Shown here one piece after another: positions 23,801-36,694 of a stretch of 64,000 nt of DNA. Position 1 is the first letter of the stretch, and every line of letters starts with the position of its first letter. The position numbers and the translations under genes were made by a program. The notes under the pieces are model-generated. The model saw nothing but the letters and a program-made list of their open reading frames with translations, ran no database searches and was not told where the DNA came from. Source of the stretch: Ptiloglossa arizonensis (lineage: Eukaryota; Arthropoda; Insecta; Hymenoptera; Colletidae); the NCBI RefSeq assembly GCF_051014685.1, contig NW_027478919.1, positions 1-64,000 of the forward strand, in the 5' to 3' direction.

Positions 23801-26800
23801 CGCAAAATTTCTGTTGCATCTGAAAGCAGAAACTCGCCCGATTACAACGGTATGCGTACTTTTCCCCTAGGCCGTTCTAGTTATTCGTTTCGAGCATCAG
23901 AACTGCGAAAATTTTGAGTTTCTCAAGCGTTTCTTACCTCCAAACTGCCATATCTCGCGAAAGGATTGACCAATCCGCAAAATTTCTGTTGCATCTGAAA
24001 GTAGATACTCGCCCGATTACAACGGTATGCGTACTTTTCCCCTAGGCCGTTCTAGTTATTCGTTTCGAGCATCAGAACTGCGAATATTTTGAGTTCCTCA
24101 AGCGTTTCTTACATACAAACTGCCACATCTCGCGAACGGATTGACCAATCCGCAAAATTTCTGTGGCATCTGAAAGTAGAAACTCGCCCAATTACAACGG
24201 TATGTGTACTTTTCCCCTAGGCCATTCTAGTTATTCGTTTCGAGCATCAGAACTGCGAAAATTTTGAGTTTCTCGAGCGTTTCTTACCTCCAAACTGCCA
24301 TATCTCGCGCACGGATTGACCAATCCGCAAAATTTCTGTTGCATCTGAAAGTAGAAACTCGCCCGATTACAACGGTATGTGGACTTTTCCCCTAGGCCGT
24401 TCCAGATATTCGTTTCGAGCATCAGAACTGCGAAAATGTTGAGTTTCTCAACCGCTTCTTACCTCCAAACTGCCATATCTGGCGAACGGATGGACCAATC
24501 CGCAAAATTTCTGTTGCATCTGAAAGCAGAAACTCGCCCGATTACAACGGTATGCGTACTTTTCTCCTAGGCCGTTCTAGTTATTCGTTTCGAGCATCAG
24601 AACTGCGAAAATTTTGAGTTTCTCAAGCGTTTCTTACCTCCAAACTGCCATATCTCGCGAAAGGATTGACAAATCCGCAAAATTTCTGTTGCATCTGAAA
24701 GTAGACACTCGCCCGATTACAACGGTATGCGTACTTTTCCCCTAGGCCGTTCTAGTTATTCGTTTCGAGCATCAGAACTGCGAATATTTTGAGTTTCTCA
24801 AGCGTTTCTTACATACAAAATGCCACATCTCGCGAACGGATTGACCAATCCGCAAAATTTCTGCTGCATCTGAAAGTAGAAACTCGCCCGATTACAACGG
24901 TATGCGTACTTTTCTCCTAGGCCGTTCTAGTTATTCGTTTCGAGCATCAGAACTGCGAAAATTTTGAGTTTCTCAAGCGTTTCTTACCTCCAAACTGCCA
25001 TATCTCGCGAAAGGATTGACAAATCCGCAAAATTTCTGTTGCATCTGAAAGTAGACACTCGCCCGATTACAACGGTATGCCTACTTTTCCCCTAGGCCGT
25101 TCTAGTTATTCGTTTCGAGCATCAGAACTGCGAATATTTTGAGTTTCTCAAGCGTTTCTTACATACAAACTGCCACATCTCGCGAACGGATTGACCAATC
25201 CGCAAAATTTCTGCTGCATCTGAAAGTAGAAACTCGCCCGATTACAACGATATGAGTACTTCTCCCCTAGGCCGTTCTGGTTATTCGTTTCGAGTCTCAG
25301 AACTGCGAATATTTTGTGTTTCTCAAGCGTTTCTTACCTCCAAACTGCCATATCTCGCGAACAGATTGAACAATCCGCAAAATCTCTGTTGCATCTGAAA
25401 GTAGAAACTCGCCCGATCAAAAAGGTATGAGTACATTTCCCCTAGGCCGTTCTAGTTATGCTTGTCGAGCATCAGAACTGTGAACATTTTGAGTTTCTCA
25501 ACCGTTTCTTACCTCCAAACTACCATATCTCGCGAACGGATTGACCGATCCGCAAAATTTCTGTTGCATCTGAAAGTAGAAACTCGCCCGATTACAACGG
25601 TATGTGTACTTTTCCCCTAGGCCATTCTAGTAATTCGTTTCGAGCATCAGAACTGTGAAAATTTTGAGTTTCTCGAGCGTTTCTTACCTCCAAACTGCCA
25701 TATCTCGCGCACGGATTGACCAATCCGCAAAATTTCTGTTGCATCTGAAAGTAGAAACTCGCCCGATTACAACGGTATGTGTACTTTTCCCCGAGGCCGT
25801 TCCAGCTATTCGTTTCGAGCATCAGAACTGCGAAAATGTTGAGTTTCTCAACCGCTTCTTACCTCCAAACTGCCATATCTGGCGAACGGATGGACCAATC
25901 CGCAAAATTTCTGCTGCATCTGAATGCAAAAACTCGCCCGATTACAACGGTATGCGTACTTTTCCCCTAGGCCGTTCTAGTTATTCGTTTCGAGCATCAG
26001 AACTGCGAAAATTTTGAGTTTCTCAAGCGTTTCTTACCTCCAAACTGCCATATCTCGCGAAAGGATTGACCAATCCGCAAAATGTCTGTTGCATCTGAAA
26101 GTAGACACTCGCCCGATTACAACGGTATGCGTACTTTTCCCCTAGGCCGTTCTAGTTATTCGTTTCGAGCATCAGAACTGCGAATATTTTGAGTTTCTCA
26201 AGCGTTTCTTACATACAAACTGCCACATCTCGCGAACGGATTGACCAATCCGCAAAATTTCTGCTGCATCTGAAAGTAGAAACTCGCCCGATTACAACGA
26301 TATGAGTACTTTTCCCCTAGGCCGTTCTGGTTATTCGTTTCGAGCATCAGAACTGCGAAAATTTTGGGTTTCTCAAGCGTTTCTTACCTCCAAACTGCCA
26401 TATCTCGCGAACAGATTGAACAATCCGCAAAATTTCTGTTGCATCTGAAAGTAGACACTCGCCCGATTACAACGGTATGCGTACTTTTCCCCTAGGCCGT
26501 TCTAGTTATTCGTTTCGAGCATCAGAACTGCGAATATTTTGAGTTCCTCAAGCGTTTCTTACATACAAACTGCCACATCTCGCGAACGGATTGAACAATC
26601 CGCAAAATTTCTGTGGCATCTGAAAGTAGAAACTCGCCCGACTACAACGGTATGCGTACTTCTCCCCTAGGCCGTTCTAGTTATTCGTTTCGAGCATCAG
26701 AACTGCGAATATTTTGAGTTCCTCAAGCGTTTCTTACATACAAACTGCCACATCTCGCGAACGGATTGACCAATCCGCAAAATTTCTGTGGCATCTGAAA

Positions 26801-28053
26801 GTAGAAACTCGCCCAATTACAACGGTATGTGTACTTTTCCCCTAGGCCATTCTAGTTATTCGTTTCGAGCATCAGAACTGCGAAAATTTTGAGTTTCTCG
26901 AGCGTTTCTTACCTCCAAACTGCCATATCTCGCGCACGGATTGACCAATCCGCAAAATTTCTGTTGCATCTGAAAGTAGAAACTCGCCCGATTACAACGG
27001 TATGTGTACTTTTCCCCTAGGCCGTTCCAGTTATTCGTTTCGAGCATCAGAACTGCGAAAATGTTGAGTTTCTCAACCGCTTCTTACCTCCAAACTGCCA
27101 TATCTGGCGAACGGATGGACCAATCCGCAAAATTTCTGTTGCATCTGAAAGCAGAAACTCGCCCGATTACAACGGTATGCGTACTTTTCCCCTAGGCCGT
27201 TCTAGTTATTCGTTTCGAGCATCAGAACTGCGAAAATTTTGAGTTTCTCAAGCGTTTCTTACCTCCAAACTGCCATATCTCGCGAAAGGATTGACAAATC
27301 CGCAAAATTTCTGTTGCATCTGAAAGTAGACACTCGCCCGATTACAACGGTATGCGTACTTTTCCCCTAGGCCGTTCTAGTTATTCGTTTCGAGCATCAG
27401 AACTGCGAATATTTTGAGTTTCTCAAGCGTTTCTTACATACAAACTGCCACATCTCGCGAACGGATTGACCAATCCGCAAAATTTCTGCTGCATCTGAAA
27501 GTAGAAACTCGCCCGATTACAACGATATGAGTACTTCTCCCCTAGGCCGTTCTGGTTATTCGTTTCGAGTCTCAGAACTGCGAATATTTTGGGTTTCTCA
27601 AGCGTTTCTTACCTCCAAACTGCCATATCTCGCGAACAGATTGAACAATCCGCAAAATCTCTGTTGCATCTGAAAGTAGAAACTCGCCCGATCAAAAAGG
27701 TATGAGTACATTTCCCCTAGGCCGTTCTAGTTATGCTTGTCGAGCATCAGAACTGTGAACATTTTGAGTTTCTCAACCGTTTCTTACCTCCAAACTACCA
27801 TATCTCGCGAACGGATTGACCGATCCGCAAAATTTCTGTTGCATCTGAAAGTAGAAACTCGCCCGATTACAACGGTATGTGTACTTTTCCCCTAGGCCAT
27901 TCTAGTAATTCGTTTCGAGCATCAGAACTGTGAAAATTTTGAGTTTCTCGAGCGTTTCTTACCTCCAAACTGCCATATCTCGCGCACGGATTGACCAATC
28001 CGCAAAATTTCTGTTACATCTGAAAGTAGAAACTCGCCCGATTACAACGGTAT
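17730..28053 (+). repeat. Length-variable HORs (14, 13, 19 and 13 monomers)
   Basis: The type A form followed by GAATGCAAAAACTCG B units (A') recurs at 17,730, 20,180, 22,454, 25,779 and 28,054, giving HOR lengths of 2450, 2274, 3325 and 2275 bp. Each starts alike (A', B, C) and ends alike (C, D, E, F) but differs in the middle. The 2450- and 3325-bp versions include a D-like unit with TTTTGGGTTTC followed by CCCCTTGGCCG (18,315 and 23,039 regions), then L-like and G units. The 2274-bp version carries a one-base deletion (GAATATTTGAG near 20,583). Variable middles with conserved ends are expected from unequal exchange in register with the HOR ends. Confidence 0.8.
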
Positions 28054-30678
28054 GTGTACTTTTCCCCTAGGCCGTTCCAGCTATTCGTTTCGAGCATCAG
28101 AACTGCGAAAATGTTGAGTTTCTCAACCGCTTCTTACCTCCAAACTGCTATATCTGGCGAACGGATGGACCAATCCGCAAAATTTCTGCTGCATCTGAAT
28201 GCAAAAACTCGCCCGATTACAACGGTATGCGTACTTTTCCCCTAGGCCGTTCTAGTTATTCGTTTCGAGCATCAGAACTGTGAAAATTTTGAGTTTCTCG
28301 AGCGTTTCTTACCTCCAAACTGCCATATCTCGCGCACGGATTGACCAATCCGCAAAATTTCTATTGCATCTGAAAGTAGAAACTCGCCCGATTACAACGG
28401 TATGTGTACTTTTCCCCTAGGCCGTTCCAGCTATTCGTTTCGAGCATCAGAACTGCGAAAATGTTGAGTTTCTCAACCGCTTCTTACCTCCAAACTGCCA
28501 TATCTGGCGAACGGATGGACTAATCCGCAAAATTTCTGCTGCATCTGAAAGCAAAGACTCGCCCGATTACAACGGTATGCGTACTTTTCCCCTAGGCTGT
28601 TCTAGTTATTCGTTTCGAGCATCAGAACTGCGAAAATTTTGAGTTTCTCAAGCGTTTCTTACCTCCAAACTGCCATATCTCGCGAAAGGATTGACCAATC
28701 CGCAAAATTTCTGTTGCATCTGAAAGTAGACACTCGCCCGATTACAACGGTACGCGTACTTTTCCCCTAGGCCGTTCTAGTTATTCGTTTCGAGCATCAG
28801 AACTGCGAATATTTTGAGTTCCTCAAGCGTTTCTTACATACAAACTGCCACATCTCGCGAACGGATTGACCAATCCGCAAAATTTCTGTGGCATCTGAAA
28901 GTAGAAACTCGCCCAATTACAACGGTATGTGTACTTTTCCCCTAGGCCATTCTAGTTATTCGTTTCGAGCATCAGAACTGCGAAAATTTTGAGTTTCTCG
29001 AGCGTTTCTTACCTCCAAACTGCCATATCTCGCGCACGGATTGACCAATCCGCAAAATTTCTGTTGCATCTGAAAGTAGAAACCCGCCCGATCACAACGG
29101 TATGAGTACATTTCCCCTAGGCCGTTCTAGTTATTCGTTTCGAGCATCAGAACTGCGAAAATTTTGAGATTCTCAAGCGTTTCTTACCTCCAAACTGCCA
29201 TATCTCGCGAACGGATTGACCAATCCGCAAAATTTCTGTTGCATCTGAAAGTACAAAGTCGCCCGATTACAACGGTATGTGTACTTTTCCCCTAGGCCGT
29301 TCCAGTTATTCGTTTCGAGCATCAGAACTGCGAAAATTTTGAGTATCTCAAGCGTTTCTTACCTCCAAACTGCCATATCTCGCGAAAGGATTGACCAATC
29401 CGCAAAATTTCTGTTGCATCTGAAAGTAGACACTCGCCCGATTACAACGGTACGCGTACTTTTCCCCTAGGCCGTTCTAGTTATTCGTTTCGAGCATCAG
29501 AACTGCGAATATTTTGAGTTCCTCAAGCGTTTCTTACATACAAACTGCCACATCTCGCGAACGGATTGACCAATCCGCAAAATTTCTGTGGCATCTGAAA
29601 GTAGAAACTCGCCCAATTACAACGGTATGTGTACTTTTCCCCTAGGCTATTCTAGTTATTCGTTTCGAGCATCAGAACTGCGAAAATTTTGAGTTTCTCG
29701 AGCGTTTCTTACCTCCAAACTGCCATATCTCGCGCACGGATGGACCAATCCGCAAAATTTCTGCTGCATCTGAATGCAAAAACTCGCCCGATTACAACGG
29801 TATGCGTACTTTTCCCCTAGGCCGTTCTAGTTATTCGTTTCGAGCATCAGAACTGCGAAAATTTTGAGTTTCTCAAGCGTTTCTTACCTCCAAACTGCCA
29901 TATCTCGCGAAAGGATTGACAAATCCGCAAAATTTCTGTTGCATCTGAAAGTAGACACTCGCCCGATTACAACGGTATGCGTACTTTTCCCCTAGGCCGT
30001 TCTAGTTATTCGTTTCGAGCATCAGAACTGCGAATATTTTGAGTTTCTCAAGCGTTTCTTACATACAAACTGCCACATCTCGCGAACGGATTGACCAATC
30101 CGCAAAATTTCTGCTGCATCTGAAAGTAGAAACTCGCCCGATTACAACGATATGAGTACTTCTCCCCTAGGCCGTTCTGGTTATTCGTTTCGAGTCTCAG
30201 AACTGCGAATATTTTGGGTTTCTCAAGCGTTTCTTACCTCCAAACTGCCATATCTCGCGAACAGATTGAACAATCCGCAAAATCTCTGTTGCATCTGAAA
30301 GTAGAAACTCGCCCGATCAAAAAGGTATGAGTACATTTCCCCTAGGCCGTTCTAGTTATGCTTGTCGAGCATCAGAACTGTGAACATTTTGAGTTTCTCA
30401 ACCGTTTCTTACCTCCAAACTACCATATCTCGCGAACGGATTGACCGATCCGCAAAATTTCTGTTGCATCTGAAAGTAGAAACTCGCCCGATTACAACGG
30501 TATGTGTACTTTTCCCCTAGGCCATTCTAGTAATTCGTTTCGAGCATCAGAACTGTGAAAATTTTGAGTTTCTCGAGCGTTTCTTACCTCCAAACTGCCA
30601 TATCTCGCGCACGGATTGACCAATCCGCAAAATTTCTGTTGCATCTGAAAGTAGAAACTCGCCCGATTACAACGGTAT
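28054..30678 (+). repeat. Fifteen-monomer HOR, copy 1 (2625 bp)
   Basis: Order by type: A', B/F hybrid (head GCAAAAACTCG, tail GTGAAAATTTTG-CTCGAGCG-GCGCACGG), A with GGATGGACTAATCC, B with GCAAAGACTCG and GGCTGTTC, L, G, J, K, L, G with GGCTATTC and a GGATGGACC tail, B', C, D, E, F. This combines the six-monomer series with the G/J/K/L series. It recurs from 30,679 and, as a 16-monomer version, from 33,479. Confidence 0.83.
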
Positions 30679-33478
30679 GTGTACTTTTCCCCTAGGCCGT
30701 TCCAGCTATTCGTTTCGAGCATCAGAACTGCGAAAATGTTGAGTTTCTCAACCGCTTCTTACCTCCAAACTGCCATATCTGGCGAACGGATGGACCAATC
30801 CGCAAAATTTCTGCTGCATCTGAATGCAAAAACTCGCCCGATTACAACGGTATGCGTACTTTTCCCCTAGGCCGTCCTAGTTATTCGTTTCGAGCATCAG
30901 AACTGTGAAAATTTTGAGTTTCTCGAGCGTTTCTTACCTCCAAACTGCCATATCTCGCGCACGGATTGACCAATCCGCAAAATTTCTATTGCATCTGAAA
31001 GTAGAAACTCGCCCGATTACAACGGTATGTGTACTTTTCCCCTAGGCCGTTCCAGCTATTCGTTTCGAGCATCAGAACTGCGAAAATGTTGAGTTTCTCA
31101 ACCGCTTCTTACCTCCAAACTGCCATATCTGGCGAACGGATGGACTAATCCGCAAAATTTCTGCTGCATCTGAAAGCAAAGACTCGCCCGATTACAACGG
31201 TATGCGTACTTTTCCCCTAGGCTGTTCTAGTTATTCGTTTCGAGCATCAGAACTGCGAAAATTTTGAGTTTCTCAAGCGTTTCTTACCTCCAAACTGCCA
31301 TATCTCGCGAAAGGATTGACCAATCCGCAAAATTTCTGTTGCATCTGAAAGTAGACACTCGCCCGATTACAACGGTACGCATACTTTTCCCCTAGGCCGT
31401 TCTAGTTATTCGTTTCGAGCATCAGAACTGCGAATATTTTGAGTTCCTCAAGCGTTTCTTACATACAAACTGCCACATCTCGCGAACGGATTGACCAATC
31501 CGCAAAATTTCTGTGGCATCTGAAAGTAGAAACTCGCCCAATTACAACGGTATGTGTACTTTTCCCCTAGGCCATTCTAGTTATTCGTTTCGAGCATCAG
31601 AACTGCGAAAATTTTGAGTTTCTCGAGCGTTTCTTACCTCCAAACTGCCATATCTCGCGCACGGATTGACCAATCCGCAAAATTTCTGTTGCATCTGAAA
31701 GTAGAAACCCGCCCGATCACAACGGTATGAGTACATTTCCCCTAGGCCGTTCTAGTTATTCGTTTCGAGCATCAGAACTGCGAAAATTTTGAGATTCTCA
31801 AGCGTTTCTTACCTCCAAACTGCCATATCTCGCGAACGGATTGACCAATCCGCAAAATTTCTGTTGCATCTGAAAGTACAAAGTCGCCCGATTACAACGG
31901 TATGTGTACTTTTCCCCTAGGCCGTTCCAGTTATTCGTTTCGAGCATCAGAACTGCGAAAATTTTGAGTATCTCAAGCGTTTCTTACCTCCAAACTGCCA
32001 TATCTCGCGAAAGGATTGACCAATCCGCAAAATTTCTGTTGCATCTGAAAGTAGACACTCGCCCGATTACAACGGTACGCGTACTTTTCCCCTAGGCCGT
32101 TCTAGTTATTCGTTTCGAGCATCAGAACTGCGAATATTTTGAGTTCCTCAAGCGTTTCTTACATACAAACTGCCACATCTCGCGAACGGATTGACCAATC
32201 CGCAAAATTTCTGTGGCATCTGAAAGTAGAAACTCGCCCAATTACAACGGTATGTGTACTTTTCCCCTAGGCTATTCTAGTTATTCGTTTCGAGCATCAG
32301 AACTGCGAAAATTTTGAGTTTCTCGAGCGTTTCTTACCTCCAAACTGCCATATCTCGCGCACGGATTGACCAATCCGCAAAATTTCTGTTGCATCTGAAA
32401 GTAGAAACTCGCCCGATTACAACGGTATGTGTACTTTTCCGCTAGGCCGTTCCAGTTATTCTTTTCGAGCATCAGAACTGCGAAAATGTTGAGTTTCTCA
32501 ACCGCTTCTTACCTCCAAACTGCCATATCTGGCGAACGGATGGACCAATCCGCAAAATTTCTGTTGCATCTGAAAGCAGAAACTCGCCCGATTACAACGG
32601 TATGCGTACTTTTCCCCTAGGCCGTTCTAGTTATTCGTTTCGAGCATCAGAACTGCGAAAATTTTGAGTTTCTCAAGCGTTTCTTACCTCCAAACTGCCA
32701 TATCTCGCGCACGGATTGACCAATCCGCAAAATTTCTGTTGCATCTGAAAGTAGAAACCCGCCCGATCACAACGGTATGAGTACATTTCCCCTAGGCCGT
32801 TCTAGTTATTCGTTTCGAGCATCAGAACTGCGAAAATTTTGAGATTCTCAAGCGTTTCTTACCTCCAAACTGCCATATCTCGCGAACGGATTGACCAATC
32901 CGCAAAATTTCTGTTGCATCTGAAAGTACAAAGTCGCCCGATTACAACGGTATGTGTACTTTTCCCCTAGGCCGTTCCAGTTATTCGTTTCGAGTATCAG
33001 AACTGCGAAAATTTTGAGTTTCTCAAGCGTTTCTTACCTCCAAACTGCCATATCTCGCGAAAGGATTGACCAATCCGCAAAATTTCTGTTGCATCTGAAA
33101 GTAGACACTCGCCCGATTACAACGGTACGCGTACTTTTCCCCTAGGCCGTTCTAGTTATTCGTTTCGAGCATCAGAACTGCGAATATTTTGAGTTTCTCA
33201 ACCGTTTCTTACCTCCAAACTACCATATCTCGCGAACGGATTGACCGATCCGCAAAATTTCTGTTGCATCTGAAAGTAGAAACTCGCCCGATTACAACGG
33301 TATGTGTACTTTTCCCCTAGGCCATTCTAGTAATTCGTTTCGAGCATCAGAACTGTGAAAATTTTGAGTTTCTCGAGCGTTTCTTACCTCCAAACTGCCA
33401 TATCTCGCGCACGGATTGACCAATCCGCAAAATTTCTGTTGCATCTGAAAGTAGAAACTCGCCCGATTACAACGGTAT
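30679..33478 (+). repeat. Sixteen-monomer HOR, copy 2 (2800 bp)
   Basis: The first ten monomers follow the 28,054 copy (GGCCGTCCTAG and GTACGCATAC are private changes at about 30,874 and 31,377). Instead of B'-C-D-E-F the unit then runs A (CCGCTAGG, TTCTTTTCGAG at about 32,460), B with a GCGCACGG tail, J, K, an L/E hybrid (about 33,090-33,245) and F. Bases about 30,390-32,707 match 33,190-35,507 at offset 2800, including the private TTCTTTTCGAG change. Confidence 0.83.
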
Positions 33479-35507
33479 GTGTACTTTTCCCCTAGGCCGT
33501 TCCAGCTATTCGTTTCGAGCATCAGAACTGCGAAAATGTTGAGTTTCTCAACCGCTTCTTACCTCCAAACTGCCATATCTGGCGAACGGATGGACCAATC
33601 CGCAAAATTTCTGCTGCATCTGAATGCAAAAACTCGCCCGATTACAACGGTATGCGTACTTTTCCCCTAGGCCGTTCTAGTTATTCGTTTCGAGCATCAG
33701 AACTGTGAAAATTTTGAGTTTCTCGAGCGTTTCTTACCTCCAAACTGCCATATCTCGCGCACGGATTGACCAATCCGCAAAATTTCTATTGCATCTGAAA
33801 GTAGAAACTCGCCCGATTACAACGGTATGTGTACTTTTCCCCTAGGCCGTTCCAGCTATTCGTTTCGAGCATCAGAACTGCGAAAATGTTGAGTTTCTCA
33901 ACCGCTTCTTACCTCCAAACTGCCATATCTGGCGAACGGATGGACTAATCCGCAAAATTTCTGCTGCATCTGAAAGCAAAGACTCGCCCGATTACAACGG
34001 TATGCGTACTTTTCCCCTAGGCTGTTCTAGTTATTCGTTTCGAGCATCAGAACTGCGAAAATTTTGAGTTTCTCAAGCGTTTCTTACCTCCAAACTGCCA
34101 TATCTCGCGAAAGGATTGACCAATCCGCAAAATTTCTGTTGCATCTGAAAGTAGACACTCGCCCGATTACAACGGTACGCGTACTTTTCCCCTAGGCCGT
34201 TCTAGTTATTCGTTTCGAGCATCAGAACTGCGAATATTTTGAGTTCCTCAAGCGTTTCTTACATACAAACTGCCACATCTCGCGAACGGATTGACCAATC
34301 CGCAAAATTTCTGTGGCATCTGAAAGTAGAAACTCGCCCAATTACAACGGTATGTGTACTTTTCCCCTAGGCCATTCTAGTTATTCGTTTCGAGCATCAG
34401 AACTGCGAAAATTTTGAGTTTCTCGAGCGTTTCTTACCTCCAAACTGCCATATCTCGCGCACGGATTGACCAATCCGCAAAATTTCTGTTGCATCTGAAA
34501 GTAGAAACCCGCCCGATCACAACGGTATGAGTACATTTCCCCTAGGCCGTTCTAGTTATTCGTTTCGAGCATCAGAACTGCGAAAATTTTGAGATTCTCA
34601 AGCGTTTCTTACCTCCAAACTGCCATATCTCGCGAACGGATTGACCAATCCGCAAAATTTCTGTTGCATCTGAAAGTACAAAGTCGCCCGATTACAACGG
34701 TATGTGTACTTTTCCCCTAGGCCGTTCCAGTTATTCGTTTCGAGCATCAGAACTGCGAAAATTTTGAGTATCTCAAGCGTTTCTTACCTCCAAACTGCCA
34801 TATCTCGCGAAAGGATTGACCAATCCGCAAAATTTCTGTTGCATCTGAAAGTAGACACTCGCCCGATTACAACGGTACGCGTACTTTTCCCCTAGGCCGT
34901 TCTAGTTATTCGTTTCGAGCATCAGAACTGCGAATATTTTGAGTTCCTCAAGCGTTTCTTACATACAAACTGCCACATCTCGCGAACGGATTGACCAATC
35001 CGCAAAATTTCTGTGGCATCTGAAAGTAGAAACTCGCCCAATTACAACGGTATGTGTACTTTTCCCCTAGGCTATTCTAGTTATTCGTTTCGAGCATCAG
35101 AACTGCGAAAATTTTGAGTTTCTCGAGCGTTTCTTACCTCCAAACTGCCATATCTCGCGCACGGATTGACCAATCCGCAAAATTTCTGTTGCATCTGAAA
35201 GTAGAAACTCGCCCGATTACAACGGTATGTGTACTTTTCCGCTAGGCCGTTCCAGTTATTCTTTTCGAGCATCAGAACTGCGAAAATGTTGAGTTTCTCA
35301 ACCGCTTCTTACCTCCAAACTGCCATATCTGGCGAACGGATGGACCAATCCGCAAAATTTCTGTTGCATCTGAAAGCAGAAACTCGCCCGATTACAACGG
35401 TATGCGTACTTTTCCCCTAGGCCGTTCTAGTTATTCGTTTCGAGCATCAGAACTGCGAAAATTTTGAGTTTCTCAAGCGTTTCTTACCTCCAAACTGCCA
35501 TATCTCG
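33479..35507 (+). repeat. Fifteen/sixteen-monomer HOR, copy 3 (partial)
   Basis: This copy repeats 30,679-32,707 at offset 2800: A', B/F hybrid, A, B, L, G, J, K, L, G (GGCTATTC), A (CCGCTAGG, TTCTTTTCGAG), B. Identity is lost at about 35,508, where this copy continues with a GCGAAAGG tail and a C unit while copy 2 has GCGCACGG and a J unit. I noticed one difference over the first kilobase, GGCCGTTCTAG for GGCCGTCCTAG. Confidence 0.83.
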
Positions 35508-36694
35508 CGAAAGGATTGACCAATCCGCAAAATTTCTGTTGCATCTGAAAGTAGACACTCGCCCGATTACAACGGTATGCGTACTTTTCCCCTAGGCCGT
35601 TCTAGTTATTCGTTTCGAGCATCAGAACTGCGAATATTTTGAGTTTCTCAAGCGTTTCTTACATACAAACTGCCACATCTCGCGAACGGATTGACCATAC
35701 CGCAAAATTTCTGCTGCATCTGAAAGTAGAAACTCGCCCGATTACAACGATATGAGTACTTTTCCCCTAGGCCGTTCTGGTTATTCGTTTCGAGCATCAG
35801 AACTGCGAAAATTTTGGGTTTCTCAAGCGTTTCTTACCTCCAAACTGCCATATCTCGCGAACAGATTGAACAATCCGCAAAATTTCTGTTGCATCTGAAA
35901 GTAGACACTCGCCCGATGACAACGGTATGCGTACTTTTCCCCTAGGCCGTTCTAGTTATTCGTTTCGAGCATCAGAACTGCGAATATTTTGAGTTCCTCA
36001 AGCGTTTCTTACATACAAACTGCCACATCTCGCGAACGGATTGAACAATCCGCAAAATTTCTGTGGCATCTGAAAGTAGAAACTCGCCCGATTACAACGG
36101 TATGCGTACTTTTCCCCTAGGCCGTTCTAGTTATTCGTTTCGAGCATCAGAACTGCGAAAATTTTGAGTTTCTCAAGCGTTTCTTACCTCCAAACTGCCA
36201 TATCTCGCGCACGGATTGACCAATCCGCAAAATTTCTGTTGCATCTGAAAGTAGAAACCCGCCCGATCACAACGGTATGAGTACATTTCCCCTAGGCCGT
36301 TCTAGTTATTCGTTTCGAGCATCAGAACTGCGAAAATTTTGAGATTCTCAAGCGTTTCTTACCTCCAAACTGCCATATCTCGCGAACGGATTGACCAATC
36401 CGCAAAATTTCTGTTGCATCTGAAAGTACAAAGTCGCCCGATTACAACGGTATGTGTACTTTTTCCCTAGGCCGTTCCAGTTATTCGTTTCGAGTATCAG
36501 AACTGCGAAAATTTTGAGTTTCTCAAGCGTTTCTTACCTCCAAACTGCCATATCTCGCGAAAGGATTGACCAATCCGCAAAATTTCTGTTGCATCTGAAA
36601 GTAGACACTCGCCCGATTACAACGGTACGCGTACTTTTCCCCTAGGCCGTTCTAGTTATTCGTTTCGAGCATCAGAACTGCGAATATTTTGAGT
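35470..36694 (+). repeat. Seven-monomer tandem duplication, copy 1 (1225 bp)
   Basis: This block is followed directly by its copy at 36,695-37,919 (7 x 175). Order: C, D-like (TTCTGGTTA, TTTTGGG, GAACAGATTGAAC), L-like with GTAGACACTCG, GTGGC unit, J, K, L. Private changes here are GACCATACCGC (about 35,698), CGATGACAACGG (about 35,917) and CTTTTTCCCTAGG (about 36,465). The junction lies in TTTTGAGTT near 36,685-36,694. Confidence 0.82.
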
